Shown piece by piece: positions 23,779 through 32,418 of a stretch of DNA of 45,676 nt. Numbering within the stretch: position 1 is the first letter of the stretch; every line of letters begins with the position of its first letter. The stretch is from NCBI GenBank assembly GCA_017939755.1, contig JAGBAJ010000027.1, positions 1 to 45,676 on the forward strand. The letters run 5' to 3'. The DNA is from Clostridia bacterium. GTDB taxonomy: Bacteria > Bacillota > Clostridia > TANB77 > CAG-508. The translations under genes and the position numbers were made by a program. Below the pieces are notes generated by a model that saw only the letters and a list, made by a program, of their open reading frames with translations, made no database searches and was not told the origin of the DNA.

Positions 23779-24507
23779 TTAAATCCACCTTATAATTGGA
23801 TCGCCTTTCCAACCTTTCTCCCAAATATACCAACAATAACAAGTCGCACTACTCATTTTTTTACTTGTATCACCATTTAAGTAACATATTTGCCTTGCCG
23901 AATTCACATAAACATATTTAGGTGGGTATTTATCAAATAATTTTCTACGTTCTTTCCCCTCTAAAAACTGAATTTTCAAAAACATAACCACATAGCTGCC
24001 ATCATTTACTAAATTTATTGCGTGTTCTACAAATTCTTGTGCGTATTTATACGGCGGGTTTGTAAGAATATCCCACTTTATATTATCATATTTTCCGAAA
24101 GGCAACCTTTCGCAAGTCAAGAAGTTATAATCTGGTAAACCATAGCCCCTATCTACTAAATCAGTAGACCAAACATCGTGTCCCCTATTTATTAAAACTT
24201 CACTTAATGCTCCATTTCCACAGGCACATTCCCAAACATAATGATTAAGTTCAACGCCATCTTCTTTTAGTTTATCTAAAAATATTTCTAATGCTTTTGG
24301 ATCGGTTGAATAAAAATCATTCTCTGCTCTATCGTGGTCGCAATGGCTACTTGCTCCTAATGTAACAAATGTGGACTTCTTATTTCCAGTCCAATCTCTA
24401 TCCTTCATATATTCTTCGTGCCCACCAAACTTGCAGTCCCAACACATACCTTCCATATATTTATTTTCGGAGTTTAATTCAACTCCGCATACTTTGCAAT
24501 TACTCAT
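23779..24507 (-). CDS. SAM-dependent DNA methyltransferase with N-terminal zinc finger
   Basis: An N-terminal C-x2-C ... C-x2-C finger (residues 3-26) precedes a class I methyltransferase: motif I 'WECACGNGALSEVL' for SAM, then catalytic motif IV 'TNPPY', the signature of adenine-N6 (or cytosine-N4) DNA methylases. No target-recognition domain of normal size is visible, so it is compact (242 aa). The ATG at 24507 has GGAGG upstream. May protect phage DNA from host restriction. Confidence 0.82.
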   Translation of the reverse strand: MSNCKVCGVELNSENKYMEGMCWDCKFGGHEEYMKDRDWTGNKKSTFVTLGASSHCDHDRAENDFYSTDPKALEIFLDKLKEDGVELNHYVWECACGNGALSEVLINRGHDVWSTDLVDRGYGLPDYNFLTCERLPFGKYDNIKWDILTNPPYKYAQEFVEHAINLVNDGSYVVMFLKIQFLEGKERRKLFDKYPPKYVYVNSARQICYLNGDTSKKMSSATCYCWYIWEKGWKGDPIIRWI

Positions 24508-25114
24508 TTGTATATCCTCCAAAATATGTATTATCAATATTTATGTATGGTGTGTATCCGTTCCAATTAAAATGATAAGAAGCTCTAAAAAATAAAACCC
24601 ATGACGGAATTGTTACACCATTTTTGATTATATAATCTACAACATCATACTGAATTTGCGAAGGCTTAGCCTTTTTTAACAGTCCAGTTGCTACTGGTTC
24701 AAATTGCCCTGTTGCGTATACCACACTATTTAGCGAATTTCCCCATTTGCCACTATTTAAGCGATTAAAAACAACACTAATAATCGCTCTTTGACACTCT
24801 ATACTTTCGCCCCTACCCTCACAATATAAAAGTTTTGCCAGTAATTCTCTATCTGAATCACTAATATTATATACTTTATCATTTTCTGTTGCAACATTTT
24901 CAATAACTTTTTTTTGATTTTTTTCTTCGTTCTCGATTTCCAAAAATTTTGTTATAACAACTGGCTCTTGATTTCTTAAATCTACTATAACTCTATTTAA
25001 AACGGAAATCTCATTTAACAAATATAAAACTGCACTTAACGAAATAAGCATACCTAATAAAGCTGTTATGATTATTTCATTAAAAGTTCGTTTTTTTATT
25101 CTCCAATACTCCAT
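24500..25114 (-). CDS. Membrane-anchored SleB-type cell-wall hydrolase
   Basis: 204 aa. Residues 14-33 form an N-terminal membrane anchor, then a charged linker, then a SleB (Hydrolase_2) domain with 'LLAKLLYCEGRGES' (candidate catalytic Glu99), 'AIISVVFNRL' and 'GQFEP'. SleB enzymes are lytic transglycosylases that open spore cortex or peptidoglycan. The anchor resembles signal-anchor endolysins. It is unusual among replication-phase genes. Confidence 0.85.
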   Translation of the reverse strand: MEYWRIKKRTFNEIIITALLGMLISLSAVLYLLNEISVLNRVIVDLRNQEPVVITKFLEIENEEKNQKKVIENVATENDKVYNISDSDRELLAKLLYCEGRGESIECQRAIISVVFNRLNSGKWGNSLNSVVYATGQFEPVATGLLKKAKPSQIQYDVVDYIIKNGVTIPSWVLFFRASYHFNWNGYTPYINIDNTYFGGYTNE

Positions 25115-25346
25115 AATCTAATCTACTCCTCTCATACTCGTAAATTAACGAGTTTTCTTCTTCTGTTTTCATTTTTAAATATTCATCCTGGTTTTGCTCT
25201 AACCAGTCAGAACATAATTTAATTGTGTCAAATAAATAATCTTCACAATAATATTTCTCATCGAAGTCTGGAATATCTTCTATAAACATTTTTAAATTCT
25301 CCATAAATTCCAAAACCTCTTCATATGTATCTATTAAACTCTCCAA
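25080..25346 (-). CDS. Small acidic protein, 88 aa
   Basis: Glu/Asp/Tyr-rich and helical. TTG start overlapping the kinase gene's end, with AAGGAG about 11 bases upstream. It overlaps the SleB-like gene by 35 bases, which makes its extreme C-terminus less certain. Unrecognised. Confidence 0.55.
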   Translation of the reverse strand: MESLIDTYEEVLEFMENLKMFIEDIPDFDEKYYCEDYLFDTIKLCSDWLEQNQDEYLKMKTEEENSLIYEYERSRLDYGVLENKKTNF

Positions 25347-25864
25347 TTCTCAATAAACTCCTTAACTTCTTGTGGTAAATTTTCAAGTTCACCACTTAAT
25401 ATGATTTCTGGAATTTTGAAATCATCAAGTGCAATTTCTGACAAATGATTTTGTGCTGTTTCTGTTAATCTTGATTCAAAATTTTTTCGACTAACTCTAA
25501 ATACCAATGTTTCAAACTCTGAAATTAGTTCATTAATTTCGTTTGGGAAACGTGCATCGGTGATTATCGCATAGTCAAACAATTCGTTGCTATCACACAC
25601 ATGTAAAAATTTAATAACTTCTTTAACCCAATAATCTGGATCGTAGTTTCTAAAAATTTCTGTTCCTATGTACTGCAATAAATGCCTACCAACCTCATCT
25701 TTTTTGCCGTTCCAGTTAAAATATCTTGTGCATATGTCTTTAACTCTATCGGCAAATGCCAAATGAACGCATTTAAAGCCTTTTTCTTCTAGCTGTTTTT
25801 TTAGTTCTAGCCCAAAAGTATCTTTACCTACCCCTGCTTTTCCACATAATTCAATTATTTTCAT
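25334..25864 (-). CDS. Deoxynucleoside monophosphate kinase
   Basis: 176 aa P-loop kinase: 'CGKAGVGKDT' (7-16), 'ADRVKDI' and 'DEVGRHLLQYIGTEIFR', then 'ITDARFPNEI' for substrate and Mg binding. It matches phage dNMP kinases that convert dNMPs to dNDPs (T4 gp1-type). It would feed the dNTP pool alongside NrdD and Dut. GGAGG ribosome site. Confidence 0.87.
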   Translation of the reverse strand: MKIIELCGKAGVGKDTFGLELKKQLEEKGFKCVHLAFADRVKDICTRYFNWNGKKDEVGRHLLQYIGTEIFRNYDPDYWVKEVIKFLHVCDSNELFDYAIITDARFPNEINELISEFETLVFRVSRKNFESRLTETAQNHLSEIALDDFKIPEIILSGELENLPQEVKEFIENWRV

Positions 25865-25881
25865 TTGTATTCCTCCTTGTG

Positions 25882-25962
25882 CTAATGGTTTATGTCGTCA
25901 TAGTTGTTAATTAAATAAACAAAATATGCGACTGCTAATACCACCACAACTATTAACCACAT
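25882..25962 (-). CDS. 26-residue single-span membrane peptide
   Basis: MWLIVVVVLAVAYFVYLINN followed by a short acidic tail. AAGGAGG ribosome site 6 bases before the ATG. Nearly the whole protein is a transmembrane helix. Upstream of the dNMP kinase. Function unknown; a tiny regulator of a host membrane protein is possible. Confidence 0.65.
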   Translation of the reverse strand: MWLIVVVVLAVAYFVYLINNYDDINH

Positions 25963-25975
25963 AATCGTTCCTCCT

Positions 25976-26248
25976 TTATAACCCTAACTTATTAAATATT
26001 TCCTGCTTTTCTTTGTCTTTAAATACTACTTTAAAACAGTAATTATCTAACAAATCTGCGACAAAGAAATTATCAAATAACCATATTCGCTCTGTTTTTT
26101 CACATAATAGCCATATAAAATCCTTTTCCTGCACTGCATAATAATCAATAAACTCATCGTCTGTCTTGCTATATACTACTAATATATCCCCATTTCTAAT
26201 TTTTCTTTCCTTCATCATTTTAAATAAATCATAAAAGCTGTTTTTCAT
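25976..26248 (-). CDS. Hypothetical protein, 90 aa
   Basis: Aromatic and acidic with 'GDILVVYSKTDDEFIDYYAV'. Predicted beta-rich. Unrecognised. Good packing between neighbours. Confidence 0.65.
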   Translation of the reverse strand: MKNSFYDLFKMMKERKIRNGDILVVYSKTDDEFIDYYAVQEKDFIWLLCEKTERIWLFDNFFVADLLDNYCFKVVFKDKEKQEIFNKLGL

Positions 26249-26253
26249 ATCAC

Positions 26254-26472
26254 TTATCCCCTTTCAAATTTCAAAAATGCAGGATTTTTATACTCTATCA
26301 TTTCTCCATATTCGTTAATAAAAACCAGTTTCATTGGTTGAGCCTCACCATAAACTTGCTGGCATAGTCCTACTGCTTGCTGAATTGCTATTATAACTGG
26401 TAGTACCATTTGTTGTCTACTTGATAATGCGTTTCCAATGTAAACCTCTAATATAAATTGTGTAATATTCAA
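26254..26472 (-). CDS. Small hypothetical protein, 72 aa
   Basis: TTG start with GAGAG about 8 bases upstream, 2 bases after the AbrB-like gene stops. Hydrophobic/Gln-rich helical core (LSSRQQMVLPVIIAIQQAV). Unrecognised. Confidence 0.6.
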   Translation of the reverse strand: MNITQFILEVYIGNALSSRQQMVLPVIIAIQQAVGLCQQVYGEAQPMKLVFINEYGEMIEYKNPAFLKFERG

Positions 26473-26474
26473 AT

Positions 26475-26636
26475 TTAATCACTCTCGTATTTCTTTAATA
26501 TAATAGAATTATCGTTTTTATCTATAAATATCTCCATAGTGTCCGATTCTTCTAACAACATTGTTTCACGAACTTCTTTTGGAATAACAACTCTTCCAAG
26601 ATCGTCTATTCTTCTTATATATCCAGTGCTTAACAT
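26475..26636 (-). CDS. AbrB/SpoVT-type transcription regulator, 53 aa
   Basis: The protein opens MLSTGYIRRIDDLGRVVIPK and ends 'IILKKYESD', the complete swapped-hairpin DNA-binding fold of AbrB N-terminal domains (G-x-x-R-x-x-D-x-x-G-R-V-V-I-P). In Bacillus and clostridia, AbrB represses transition-state genes. A phage copy could mimic or compete with it, or control phage promoters. AAAGGAG ribosome site 6 bases before the ATG. The upstream frame runs over its first 71 bases. Confidence 0.88.
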   Translation of the reverse strand: MLSTGYIRRIDDLGRVVIPKEVRETMLLEESDTMEIFIDKNDNSIILKKYESD

Positions 26637-27177
26637 ATTTTCTCCTTTTACAACTTTTCTCTTTTAAGTCAAAATTCAATTCTTGAAATTGAAAAATTTT
26701 GATGATTGATTTTTTTATTTGTTTATCTGACAAAGTTTCGCTAATCCTAGGTAACTCTGCTTTAATATCTGATATAATTTCTTTGTCCGAAACTTTATCA
26801 TAATATACTTTATCAAAGCAACTTCCAAGAAAAACCCTACAATAAAAATCTTTATCATAATTTTGTATTTCTTTTTCAATTTCTACCCATTTTACTAATT
26901 CTTTTATTAAACAATCATTTATCTTTTGTACCGAAATTTTACCCTTTTTTGACCTAATTATGTCTTTTTTATAAAACTTATCATAATCACTATAAAACTT
27001 TTTTCTAATTCTCTCCATCAATATACGAGCCCACCAGTCTTTATCAAAATCACATAATAATAGCGAGCCAATCACATTCTCTTTAAAATATAAAAAATAC
27101 TTTTCTTCATAATTAGGCACTTTAAGTGCGTGTCCTTGTGGTATAATTCTAATTCCCCAATCTCCAATTTTAACCAT
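26566..27177 (-). CDS. Hypothetical protein, 203 aa, C-terminus doubtful
   Basis: Basic, Lys-rich protein, unrecognised. The last 23 or so residues (RRKYVKHWIYKKNRRS region) are read across the ribosome site and start of the AbrB-like gene in another frame. A single-base indel nearby would make it stop at a TAA just before that ribosome site, so the true end may be near 26650. GGGGG ribosome site. Confidence 0.6.
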   Translation of the reverse strand: MVKIGDWGIRIIPQGHALKVPNYEEKYFLYFKENVIGSLLLCDFDKDWWARILMERIRKKFYSDYDKFYKKDIIRSKKGKISVQKINDCLIKELVKWVEIEKEIQNYDKDFYCRVFLGSCFDKVYYDKVSDKEIISDIKAELPRISETLSDKQIKKSIIKIFQFQELNFDLKEKSCKRRKYVKHWIYKKNRRSWKSCYSKRSS

Positions 27178-27301
27178 AAAATATGTCCCCCTCTATTATT
27201 ACACAAGAGTTCCATAAATCCTTATTGTCTAGATCGTAATTAGAATCATTTATTTTAAGTTCGGCAGCCAATAAAATTTTCTCAAATGTTTCTTCTTCCA
27301 T
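27170..27301 (-). CDS. Small acidic protein, 43 aa
   Basis: MEEETFEKILLAAELKINDS and so on, with AAAGGAG 6 bases before the ATG and an 8-base overlap with the next start. Unrecognised. Confidence 0.65.
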   Translation of the reverse strand: MEEETFEKILLAAELKINDSNYDLDNKDLWNSCVIIEGDIFYG

Positions 27302-27351
27302 AGCATTCTCCTTTTATTTTGTCTTCTGAACACCTGTGAGCCGTGAACTTT

Positions 27352-27732
27352 TTATTGATTTTTTTTCGCTCTGGGCTTATATGTACGATTTTCTAAATAT
27401 TCTTCGGCTTTTCTAACTTTCCCAAGCACCTGCTTAAGCTGAGCAATCGCAGATTTAAATTCTTTCGAGTTACTCATTAACTCATAAAGCGGCTGAAATT
27501 CATCAACTTTATTTTTCCAATATCTGCGTTCTCTTCGGTTGTACTGTAACTCAGTCATTAGCTTGGCTTTTTCATTTTGTTTAAGTTTTGTTAGCTCCGC
27601 TTTATGCGTAATATCGGTTAATTCTTTGTCTTTTTCGCTCACAAAACCATAAGCCGTTTCATACTCTTTTTGAATGGCATCCACCAATTTTAAAAAGGTG
27701 GAAATAATCTCACTTTGTTTAACCTTTTTCAA
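27352..27732 (-). CDS. Coiled-coil protein, 126 aa
   Basis: Helical Lys/Glu-rich with the block 'YNRRERRYWKNKVDEFQPL', which I recall in other phage proteins of unknown role. Basic C-terminus (YKPRAKKNQ). Confidence 0.68.
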   Translation of the reverse strand: MKKVKQSEIISTFLKLVDAIQKEYETAYGFVSEKDKELTDITHKAELTKLKQNEKAKLMTELQYNRRERRYWKNKVDEFQPLYELMSNSKEFKSAIAQLKQVLGKVRKAEEYLENRTYKPRAKKNQ

Positions 27733-27746
27733 TTACTTCCACCTTG

Positions 27747-28130
27747 TTATGTTAAGCTATTGTGAAACCTACAAAAGTTTTCCATCCAAAATTCAATTTT
27801 ATCGTTCCAAAACCCATTCATTTCCATTTGCCTTTTCAATTCATTATAATCGCCAATCACACAATAGTTATTTCTATAAAGTTCTTCTTCTAGTTCTTCA
27901 TATTCTTCTTCTAATGCCTTATATCGTTTTTCCGCTCTAGATATTTCTTCATCTTGTTTTGTAATCGTGTTATTTAGTTCGTTAACCAATGACCTAATAG
28001 CGAACCTTAAAGAAATAATTAAATTTCCAAATTCAGCATTATCTGAATAACACCTAATACTGTCAATAAAACTATATATCTCTTCAATTGTGAATTGTCT
28101 TATTTTTAATTCTTCATCTTTATTCTTCAT
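27747..28130 (-). CDS. Coiled-coil protein, 127 aa
   Basis: Central Glu-rich coiled coil (about residues 55-90). Unrecognised. Overlaps the upstream gene by 11 bases. Confidence 0.66.
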   Translation of the reverse strand: MKNKDEELKIRQFTIEEIYSFIDSIRCYSDNAEFGNLIISLRFAIRSLVNELNNTITKQDEEISRAEKRYKALEEEYEELEEELYRNNYCVIGDYNELKRQMEMNGFWNDKIEFWMENFCRFHNSLT

Positions 28131-28362
28131 TTGTGCCTCCTACTTCTACAATTTTCAAATAAATATCTCTGTAATGGTCATCCTTTCTCCAAGTGCAACG
28201 ATTTACACCGATTTCTTTTTTCCAAGTTTTCAATTCTTGCCCTATGATTGCACTTCTTGATTTTAGATAATTGATTGCACTATTTCTGTCTTCCCCAAAA
28301 TATTCACAAAGATATTGATTCCTATCGTCTTTTTCATATACTGCGTATGCTGCGTTACTCAC
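28120..28362 (-). CDS. Hypothetical protein, 80 aa
   Basis: Starts MSNAAYAVYEKDDRNQ; mixed charge, one Cys pair (LCEY, RCTW). Overlaps neighbours on both sides by 4-11 bases. Unrecognised. Confidence 0.65.
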   Translation of the reverse strand: MSNAAYAVYEKDDRNQYLCEYFGEDRNSAINYLKSRSAIIGQELKTWKKEIGVNRCTWRKDDHYRDIYLKIVEVGGTNEE

Positions 28363-29003
28363 TCTTTTTTTTCACCATCTTTCTTTTTCGCAAACAAACT
28401 TTCATCCTCCCTTAAATCTGCCAAACATTCGTCAAAATGCCTTGTTTTTTTTGCTCCATCGACTGCGACCTCAACAAACCTACCTGGATTCTTCATTGTT
28501 AAATTTGCCAACATTTCATTTAATATTTGTCTTCTAATTTTTGTACCTCTTCTCTCTTTTCTATCATTGATAAGTCGTTGTTTAATATTCTCCCAATCTT
28601 TATCAGTCAACTTTTCAAATTCGATTGTGTGTAGGATTATGTCATTCGTTTTATTAAATTTTTTTTCTTTGGCAACTTCTTTTTGTATTAACTTTATCAT
28701 TCTATATCTTAAATTGCCTAATTCCCTAGCAAGTTCTTTAATATCGTTTATCTCCATACTGTCAACTGCCTCTGTCGAAACCTGCCTATTTGTAACTCTT
28801 TGTGCCGTAATTTTTTCTGCATTGAATTTTGGATTAGATACACTTTTCTTATAGCAAATTCTCGAGGCTTCATTATGTGCCAAAGCCTTACAACTTTCTT
28901 TATCACAATAATCAGCCTTTCTCAATGTAGATACTGTTGCAGGTTCTCCACAATATTTGCAAATAATATTTTTGTATCTCATTTCTTTCACTACCTTTCT
29001 CAT
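28359..29003 (-). CDS. Zinc-finger plus coiled-coil protein, 214 aa
   Basis: N-terminal zinc finger 'CKYCGEP...YCDKESCKA' then 'IKELARELGNLRYRMI' and 'LTMKNPGRFV'. The domain order and sequence match the joined products of 21932-22153 and 21511-21996, so the two loci are paralogues and this one is intact. Start ATG with AGGA 9 bases upstream. Probably DNA or RNA binding. Confidence 0.72.
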   Translation of the reverse strand: MRKVVKEMRYKNIICKYCGEPATVSTLRKADYCDKESCKALAHNEASRICYKKSVSNPKFNAEKITAQRVTNRQVSTEAVDSMEINDIKELARELGNLRYRMIKLIQKEVAKEKKFNKTNDIILHTIEFEKLTDKDWENIKQRLINDRKERRGTKIRRQILNEMLANLTMKNPGRFVEVAVDGAKKTRHFDECLADLREDESLFAKKKDGEKKE

Positions 29004-29014
29004 ACTTCTCTATC

Positions 29015-29332
29015 CTAGTTGTTATTTAAATCTTGTCTTACTATTTTTTCCTTTCCTCTTTTTTCTTTTCTTTTTGCATTTATTTTGTCTTGATTTTGTG
29101 TATAGTATTCGTCAAAATATTCCTTAAATTTTTCTTTGTTTTGTTCATAATATTTTTGTTTTGTTTCTTTAACTTTACTTTTATTTTGTGTGGCATAGGT
29201 ATGTGCGTTTTCAATTTTCATTTCTCTATAATCTTTATCTGTTGCATATTTTTCTCGCTGTTGTGCTAATATCTTTTGCTTATTTCTATGATAATATTCA
29301 CGCATATACTGTCTTCTTTCTTCTTTTGTCAT
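29015..29332 (-). CDS. Repetitive basic protein (YY-x-x-N-K repeats)
   Basis: 105 aa made of recurring units of about 11-16 residues with Tyr-Tyr and Asn-Lys (REYYHRNKQK, QKYYEQNKEK, DEYYTQNQDK). Highly charged and helical. Such repeats accompany some phage DNA-binding proteins. The ATG at 29332 has AAAGGAGG upstream. First gene after the 29.36-kb promoter. Confidence 0.72.
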   Translation of the reverse strand: MTKEERRQYMREYYHRNKQKILAQQREKYATDKDYREMKIENAHTYATQNKSKVKETKQKYYEQNKEKFKEYFDEYYTQNQDKINAKRKEKRGKEKIVRQDLNNN

Positions 29333-29354
29333 AAAATCCTCCTTTCTCATAATC

Positions 29355-29383
29355 AGTTTACCATTTTTCAAATTATTTGTCAA
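29355..29383 (-). promoter_or_regulatory. Promoter of repeat-protein operon
   Basis: -35 TTGACA (29378-29383), 17-base spacer, -10 TAAACT (29355-29360) reading leftward, about 30 bases before the ATG at 29332. It overlaps the end of the upstream gene. Confidence 0.75.
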
Positions 29384-30257
29384 GTTTTATGATAAACTCT
29401 TCTGAATTTATTTTAAAAATCTTATTCTGATATTTGAAATAATCAATTTCTGCCATTTTTAAATCATCTGTGCGTGGTTTAGAATAATATGACATACTAT
29501 AATAAACCTCGTTTTGATTATTTATATAAATTTTGTTGTTCCAAGTTAAATCATCCTTAATCATTATTCCATTTTTCAAAACCACATTTATACTTTTTTT
29601 ATCCTGGAAAAACTTAGTTAGTTCTACACATTTAGTGGCAACTGTCGCAGCAGTTCCTAATTCAATTTGCCTTTTCAACAATGGAACATATTTTTCTGTG
29701 GTTAATATTGCTCTTTCAAAAATCTCTTTATTGCTTAAATTAAAACTCATTGTCTTAAAATCAAATGACAAATCTTTTATTCCCTCAATATGATTTTGTG
29801 TAGTATAATCTCTTTTGACTTCATAAGTAGACACGTGTTGATATTCAAAATTTTCATAACGTAAATATTCTCTAATAACTGTATCTAACCACATTTCATT
29901 TCTATTTGGTATAGTTTCAAACACAAATCCTGTATTATTTTGATTTTCAACAATATAATTTTCTAATTCTTTTTCAACAATCTCTTTGATTTTATTTCCT
30001 ATAAAATCAGTAGTATAAACTAATTCATATCCATTTTCTAACAGTTCATCTCTAATATCCCTATCTACCCCAAAAACATACTCGGCATTATAATTTATAT
30101 CAGTATAAATAATATTAGAATTTGGCTTTGCAAATCCAAAAATTTGGCTATGATATGGTCTATATCTTGGAGAATTAAGCAAATTATCATCTTTATAATC
30201 CCCCAAGTTTACAAAAATTTTATATCCATCTTCTTCTATAATACCTACGTTTTTCAT
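29373..30257 (-). CDS. Hypothetical protein, 294 aa
   Basis: The largest gene of the early region. Aromatic, Asn/Tyr-rich, mixed alpha/beta with no motif I recognise. Overlaps the upstream gene by 4 bases. Confidence 0.72.
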   Translation of the reverse strand: MKNVGIIEEDGYKIFVNLGDYKDDNLLNSPRYRPYHSQIFGFAKPNSNIIYTDINYNAEYVFGVDRDIRDELLENGYELVYTTDFIGNKIKEIVEKELENYIVENQNNTGFVFETIPNRNEMWLDTVIREYLRYENFEYQHVSTYEVKRDYTTQNHIEGIKDLSFDFKTMSFNLSNKEIFERAILTTEKYVPLLKRQIELGTAATVATKCVELTKFFQDKKSINVVLKNGIMIKDDLTWNNKIYINNQNEVYYSMSYYSKPRTDDLKMAEIDYFKYQNKIFKINSEEFIIKLDK

Positions 30258-30817
30258 TCAAAACTCTCCATTTCTTCAATAAATTTATCCACATCTTGTG
30301 CTGCGATTACTTCTTCTAAATCAATTTTCCAAACTAATTTACAAGGATAGTATCCATTTTCTTCTTCGATACCATATCTACCAAGATAATCAGGTGCTTG
30401 CTGCCACCCCTTAAAAAATTCAAGCTCATAAGTGTCTAAGTTAATAATATACGCATATTCACAAAACAAACTATCTTTGATAAAGCTTTGATTATCAATT
30501 ATATATTCTAAATCTTCTCCCCAAGGTTCTAAATCCCCTTGCGAACCCCTTAGTAAACAGTACCAATCATTATAATCCCTACTACTTACTGTTAAATCTG
30601 CATACTTTTTACATTTTTCAATTTCTTCTGCAGTTGGTTTATCAGTTTCGTTAACTACTATTAGTTTTTCACAGATGTTTTCCAACTCTTCGATCGTATG
30701 ACTATTTATAAATCTTAAAACATTATTACCTAACCAACGAGGATAACTATCCCAATGATTATAAGTTGTTTTGTCCTTACCATTTTTTCTAAAACCATAT
30801 AAACCTCTTGTTCCCAT
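30254..30817 (-). CDS. 'MGTRGLYGF' family phage protein
   Basis: 187 aa. The opening MGTRGLYGFRKNGKDKTTYN with 'HWDSYPRWLG' marks a protein family widespread in phages and mobile elements, function unknown to me. Acidic overall. GGAGG-like ribosome site. Confidence 0.75.
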   Translation of the reverse strand: MGTRGLYGFRKNGKDKTTYNHWDSYPRWLGNNVLRFINSHTIEELENICEKLIVVNETDKPTAEEIEKCKKYADLTVSSRDYNDWYCLLRGSQGDLEPWGEDLEYIIDNQSFIKDSLFCEYAYIINLDTYELEFFKGWQQAPDYLGRYGIEEENGYYPCKLVWKIDLEEVIAAQDVDKFIEEMESFE

Positions 30818-30821
30818 AATT

Positions 30822-31184
30822 TTATACCTCCAATATTAAACAATCTTCTTTTTCTTCTATCTTAAATTTTAAGCTATTTTCAAATCTGTCATTTTCTAAA
30901 TCGTTTTTATTTATCAACATTGCATCACAATCTGCTATTCTTTCCATAGCACTTCTATAAATATCATCTTGCCAGCATTCTTCATTTTCTGCTTCACATT
31001 CAATAGTGAATAAAAATCTATCACTATTTAATCCTTGATTTTTTTCAACCATTTCTATATAAAAGGTTTCATCCATTATATAAAAACCACCAATACCAAA
31101 TTCCTGATTATCGCATTTTACTACAATATCTTTTTCTATTTCTTGTGAATCTAACTTTCTTAAAATTTCAACTAATTCAAACAT
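30822..31184 (-). CDS. Hypothetical acidic protein, 120 aa
   Basis: Rich in Glu/Asp; contains 'IGGFYIMDETFYIEM'. Predicted alpha/beta. Not recognised; possible host-takeover protein by position. Confidence 0.68.
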   Translation of the reverse strand: MFELVEILRKLDSQEIEKDIVVKCDNQEFGIGGFYIMDETFYIEMVEKNQGLNSDRFLFTIECEAENEECWQDDIYRSAMERIADCDAMLINKNDLENDRFENSLKFKIEEKEDCLILEV

Positions 31185-31186
31185 TT

Positions 31187-31531
31187 TTATTCCCCCAATA
31201 CTAAATATTTATTTCCTACTACATTTACAAATTCATTCTCTAAAATATCTTCATCTTTGATATATTCATTTTCATCTCCAATTAGTTCCCTTACACTATC
31301 AATGCTTTCTGTGATAAGCTCAAAATCTTCATATCTTAAAATACAAAAAATTGTTTCTAAGGCATCATTTTCACATTTTTGGAAATCCTCAATTATTGAT
31401 AATAATTCTTCCTTGTCTTCCACTACAATATTTGTAATAAAACCACCACGACTGTCTAAAAGTGGATAATATCCATCTTCTCCATTAAAAACTATTGATA
31501 TATATTTATTTTTATAAACCACATTTTCCAT
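31187..31531 (-). CDS. Hypothetical acidic protein, 114 aa
   Basis: Strongly acidic, begins MENVVYKNKYISIVFNGED. Overlaps the next gene by 20 bases. Unrecognised. Confidence 0.68.
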   Translation of the reverse strand: MENVVYKNKYISIVFNGEDGYYPLLDSRGGFITNIVVEDKEELLSIIEDFQKCENDALETIFCILRYEDFELITESIDSVRELIGDENEYIKDEDILENEFVNVVGNKYLVLGE

Positions 31532-31805
31532 ATTTTATATCTCCTTTTCTATTTATAATATTTTCTGTTAGTATAATTTTTACTTCTCTCAAACAACTAC
31601 CCATACTTTCAGGAAAATCCTGTAATAAGATATAATCATCTGTGCTATCTTCTGATACTACATAATCTTTGTTTATTTTCATAAATCTATTTTTTAATCC
31701 CTCGCAACATTCTAAAGCTTTTTCTAAACTTTGAAAAACATCTACAAGACAATATCCATCTAGTTCATAATCACTATATTTTTCAACAAATACACAGTAA
31801 ACCAT
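31512..31805 (-). CDS. Hypothetical protein, 97 aa
   Basis: Starts MVYCVFVEKYSDYELDGY, a pattern (hydrophobic strand, then acidic) repeated in several short proteins of this region. The ATG at 31805 with AAAGGAGG upstream was chosen over 31847. Confidence 0.68.
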   Translation of the reverse strand: MVYCVFVEKYSDYELDGYCLVDVFQSLEKALECCEGLKNRFMKINKDYVVSEDSTDDYILLQDFPESMGSCLREVKIILTENIINRKGDIKYGKCGL

Positions 31806-31816
31806 TTTAACCTCCT

Positions 31817-32407
31817 TTACCAACTTGAATGGTACGTTATATCCCAATCATCATTTACTTGATACATAACCTTATCGCAAATTCTCACAGTTTCCCTTAA
31901 ATCTTCTAAATAATACTTTGTATAATGTGAATCCCCAAAGAAAAATCCGTCCGTTGTTGGCAAAAGCCTTTTCGCTTTCGATATATTTATAAATTCTTCA
32001 ATAGAGTAGACACCATTTCTGTCTTGTACCATATGTGTTGGACTATTTTCCAAGCTTTCAATAACTTCTTTGCATAAATCTCTTAATTGACTTAATTGCT
32101 CTTTACTAACTACATACTCATCGCAATCATCTACACCATCTTGTACATTATCAACAAACCATTTATGTATGGCATTCGCCTTTCTCCAATAACCAAGCTC
32201 TAAATGTGTTGATAAATATACATAGTTGCTATAAGTACATTGTACAGGAAATAAACAATTACTCATTATTAAATCAAAAACCTTATCTTTTCCTTGTTCT
32301 TCTATGAATTGTTTATCATCTTTTAATTCTCTATATTCTAAATATTTCTTTGGTATAAGTTTTTCTGTTTTCTTGTTTCTTGCTCTTAAATACATATCTA
32401 ATCCCAT
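31817..32407 (-). CDS. 'GLDMYL' family phage protein, 196 aa
   Basis: Starts MGLDMYLRARNKK, the conserved opening of a family frequent in phages and phage-like islands. Contains 'LGYWRKANAIHKWFVDNVQ', also conserved in my memory. No known activity. Confidence 0.75.
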   Translation of the reverse strand: MGLDMYLRARNKKTEKLIPKKYLEYRELKDDKQFIEEQGKDKVFDLIMSNCLFPVQCTYSNYVYLSTHLELGYWRKANAIHKWFVDNVQDGVDDCDEYVVSKEQLSQLRDLCKEVIESLENSPTHMVQDRNGVYSIEEFINISKAKRLLPTTDGFFFGDSHYTKYYLEDLRETVRICDKVMYQVNDDWDITYHSSW

Positions 32408-32418
32408 TTTAAAACCTC

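Noticed and set aside
27302..27351. Imperfect dyad GTTCACGG...GTGTTC
   Set aside because: Pairing is weak and interrupted; no promoter or U-run nearby.
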